Shown: in pieces, positions 61,864-64,000 of the stretch
How positions within the stretch are numbered: position 1 is the first letter of the stretch
Layout: the number at the start of each line of letters is the position of its first letter
Assembly: GCA_038277395.1 (NCBI GenBank)
Contig: CM076193.1
Span: forward strand, 121,364,133-121,428,132
DNA from: Dryocosmus kuriphilus
Taxonomy: Eukaryota > Arthropoda > Insecta > Hymenoptera > Cynipidae
Length of the DNA stretch: 64,000 nt
Reading direction: 5' to 3'
Notes under the pieces: model-generated
The model's database searches: none
The model's input: only the letters and a program-made list of their open reading frames with translations
What the model was told of the DNA's origin: nothing
Program-made: the position numbers and the translations under genes

Positions 61864-64000
61864 TAAAGGAGGAAGTTTTACGTAGGAAAACTGACAATTC
61901 TTTTTAGATATTATCGAAGATTAACGAACTTGTTTTTGATATATTTTTCTGAATTTTTTTTGAAGGTGAGTTTCAATATTTGGCCCTTGATATCTCCATT
62001 TTTTGAACATAGAAGAGATAAATTCGATTTAAAAATTTTTTTTTATTTTTTAAATCCCATCGAGTCATTTTAAGGATGAAAGACTTGCAAAATTAAACCG
62101 CATCTCCTTAAATTCTGCATTTACATGAAGTTTGTTTCCTCGCCTTTGACTACCGTCTCAGTTTTCTTCTTCTTCCCTCGGTGCAAAGGATTAACGACGT
62201 TTAATTCCTTTTCGTCGCTGCAAGCTTTACTTCCGTATACTGATGCTGCGACTCCATACATCATTCGAGGTTGCTTTTCGTAATATCAGACTTGTACAAA
62301 TATTTACGTTGCTCGGTAGACGGGTATAAATATACCAGGGCTTATTATTTGTGGATATTTGAAATTCATTCGTGTATACTGTATGGCATCGTCGGTACAT
62401 TGCGCTCTCCGGTATGAATTTTTTCTTGTAAAGAAAGTGAGTCTACTCTGTAACCAACAGAGGTTATATGTAATCTAAAAGAGGAAAAGATAGAGAGCAA
62501 AAAATTTTTTCTCGAGTGATGCGGGGATTTGTTTGGAAATTTTTCATTTCCCAATATTGTTGAATAACTTTCGACACGTTTTTTTTTATTTTCCAATATT
62601 GTTAAATAACTTTCGACACGCTTAAACGTTACTCACTGTTTTAACGGACGATAAAAAGAATCGGATTTTATGTTCCAATGAACACTTACTCGTCACTATT
62701 TGGTTTGTTTATTCGATTCAGTGAATAAGTAGGCATTTGCCATATTTCTTTCGGGCATTATTTTTCACTTTAAATATAATTTTGCTTGTTCCAGAATGGT
62801 TTTAAAGGAAAGGAAGATTATCTAAACTTGACTACAGACACACAATAAACTTGTAAATTTTTTAAAAAAGGTAACTTTTTATTTAACTTCCGCTTGTAAT
62901 GAAAATTTAGGTTGAGGTTTCCAGACACGCGTGTTGCAAGTGAATCGCCTCGTTTAGTTTACTATAGATAAAACGAATTGCCTGACTGCGATTTACCCCC
63001 AAAGCTTTCATCCCTTCTGTGAAAACGGGCACGCACTGTCCGACAGGAAATCGCATTCCTCTCTCCGTCAATAGCAAACTGACGCAACGCACTGGAAAAT
63101 GGTAATTTTCGAAAAAGCGAAACGATTGAAAAAGCAATGAGTGGTTTTCCCAATATACACCCAATCACTTAAAATTTCTCGTTATCTTCTATTCAAAAGT
63201 GCATAATAATTGTTTCATTAAAATCTTATTCCCCCATTTTCAATAGTTTTCACCCCTTTTTCTCCCATATTTGCACAAACTCTATTTGCGAAAATCTACC
63301 AAATATATGCCGGCATTGATTCAGCTTACACTTCGAATTTGAATAAGGAGTTATGAATAAAATATCATGAAATATGAATTGAAAGTTCACAGGAGGGATG
63401 GCTGAAAAAAGATCGGATTTAGTAGAGTGCAGGGGCTTTCGATAAAAATAAAAAATTCTAATTTAGAATCTTTGAACTCTAAAGTCTTGAAACCTCTAAG
63501 CTCACGTTTTTGAATCATTAATTTTTTTTATCTGAATTCTTTGATCGCGTTTCCTTCCTATTCCGTTTACTCTCTGTCTTTGAAGTCACGACCTCTGATC
63601 AAGAAGGGAAACGAGACTAGTCAGTAAACTGAGTCGATGAAATCGCTCAAGTGCGAATCGAGAGGAAATGAGGAGATGGCTGAGAAAGAAATGGGCAGTA
63701 TAAAAAAGGTGCAGAAGGGAAGGAGAAACTTGCATTTTTCAAGGAATTTCCCTGTTGCCCCATGTGCAAATATTTATCAGCACTATCGGGAACCAGTGCA
63801 AGCTGGTACGGGGATATGGCTTGAACACACAAGAACACACATAGAGTGTGCATCAGGGAGACATGTGAATTGTGAATACATGCATAAAAATGTCTACTCT
63901 CGCGTGCGCTTGCAATGCGGCTTGAAAATGTCTTTCGATCTAGGACGTGTCAGCCGAACGTTAACCACTCTGGCACGTCGCAAAATGATTACACTCTCCC
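61864..64000. other. unannotated right end of window
   Basis: No TE motif or array. Short ORFs (62366-62596, 62907-63168, 63647-63853) have no recognised domain. 62900-63130 and 63540-63980 are less AT-rich and might be host sequence. Confidence 0.4.
62548..62620. repeat. 42-bp direct tandem duplication
   Basis: CCAATATTGTTGAATAACTT + TCGACACG occurs twice (62548-62578, 62590-62620) with one difference, separated by a T-rich spacer. Confidence 0.85.

Noticed and set aside
62907..63164. 85-codon minus-strand ORF as a host exon
   Set aside because: No domain recognised, no splice signals that fit, and a second ORF overlaps it in another frame.

Overview
This window looks like repeat-dense, AT-rich nuclear DNA from an arthropod, most likely an insect. 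A hymenopteran is my guess from the mix of mariner, Penelope-like and tRNA-SINE families, but nothing in the window proves it. I found no convincing host protein-coding exon, no rRNA or tRNA gene, no operon and no CRISPR array. Nearly every recognisable protein signature belongs to a transposable element (TE), and every transposase or reverse transcriptase I could read carries at least one lesion.

Layout. 0-7 kb: a tRNA-derived SINE, a very decayed retropepsin-like remnant, a DD34D mariner (family A, 2282-4827) split by a Tc1-like DD34E element (2741-4010), and a 3' fragment of a Penelope-like element (PLE). 6.9-9.0 kb: a 2-kb element with long terminal inverted repeats (TIRs) around a degenerate A/T-rich filler. 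13-15 kb: a second family A mariner and two hairpin MITEs. 15-26.2 kb: nested foldback DNA made of long inverted-repeat elements with almost no coding capacity, carrying family B mariners (15595-16685, 22585-23911), a SINE, and a hAT-like element that itself holds a smaller hAT-like MITE. 30.0-35.3 kb: a PLE on the minus strand with two pseudo-LTRs, a head-to-head inverted third pseudo-LTR, and a family B mariner inserted in one pseudo-LTR. 36.4-40.6 kb: dispersed ~155-bp repeats interrupted by two more TIR elements. 42.3-45.1 kb: a non-LTR retrotransposon derivative with a duplicated 5' region and a clear 16-bp target-site duplication (TSD). 46.3-47.4 kb: short tandem repeats. 48.5-49.1 kb: a very young near-perfect palindromic MITE carrying four perfect heat-shock-element trimers and two CRE octamers. 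50.5-53.8 kb: a pogo-like element with a nearly intact DD35D transposase, abutting a third family A mariner at a single TA. 56.9-61.6 kb: a ~140-bp satellite in two blocks with higher-order structure and one inverted monomer at the left edge. The rest is unannotated AT-rich sequence.

How the parts relate. The elements show a clear order of insertion: foldback, then hAT-like element, then hAT-like MITE; PLE, then mariner B; mariner A, then Tc1. Empty-site copies inside the window (the second pseudo-LTR, the sister mariners, the inverted arms) allow several insertion sites and target duplications to be read directly. The most interesting signals are the heat-shock-element MITE, the multi-level foldback complex, the palindromic PLE end, the subterminal repeat array of the pogo-like element, and the satellite's higher-order organisation.
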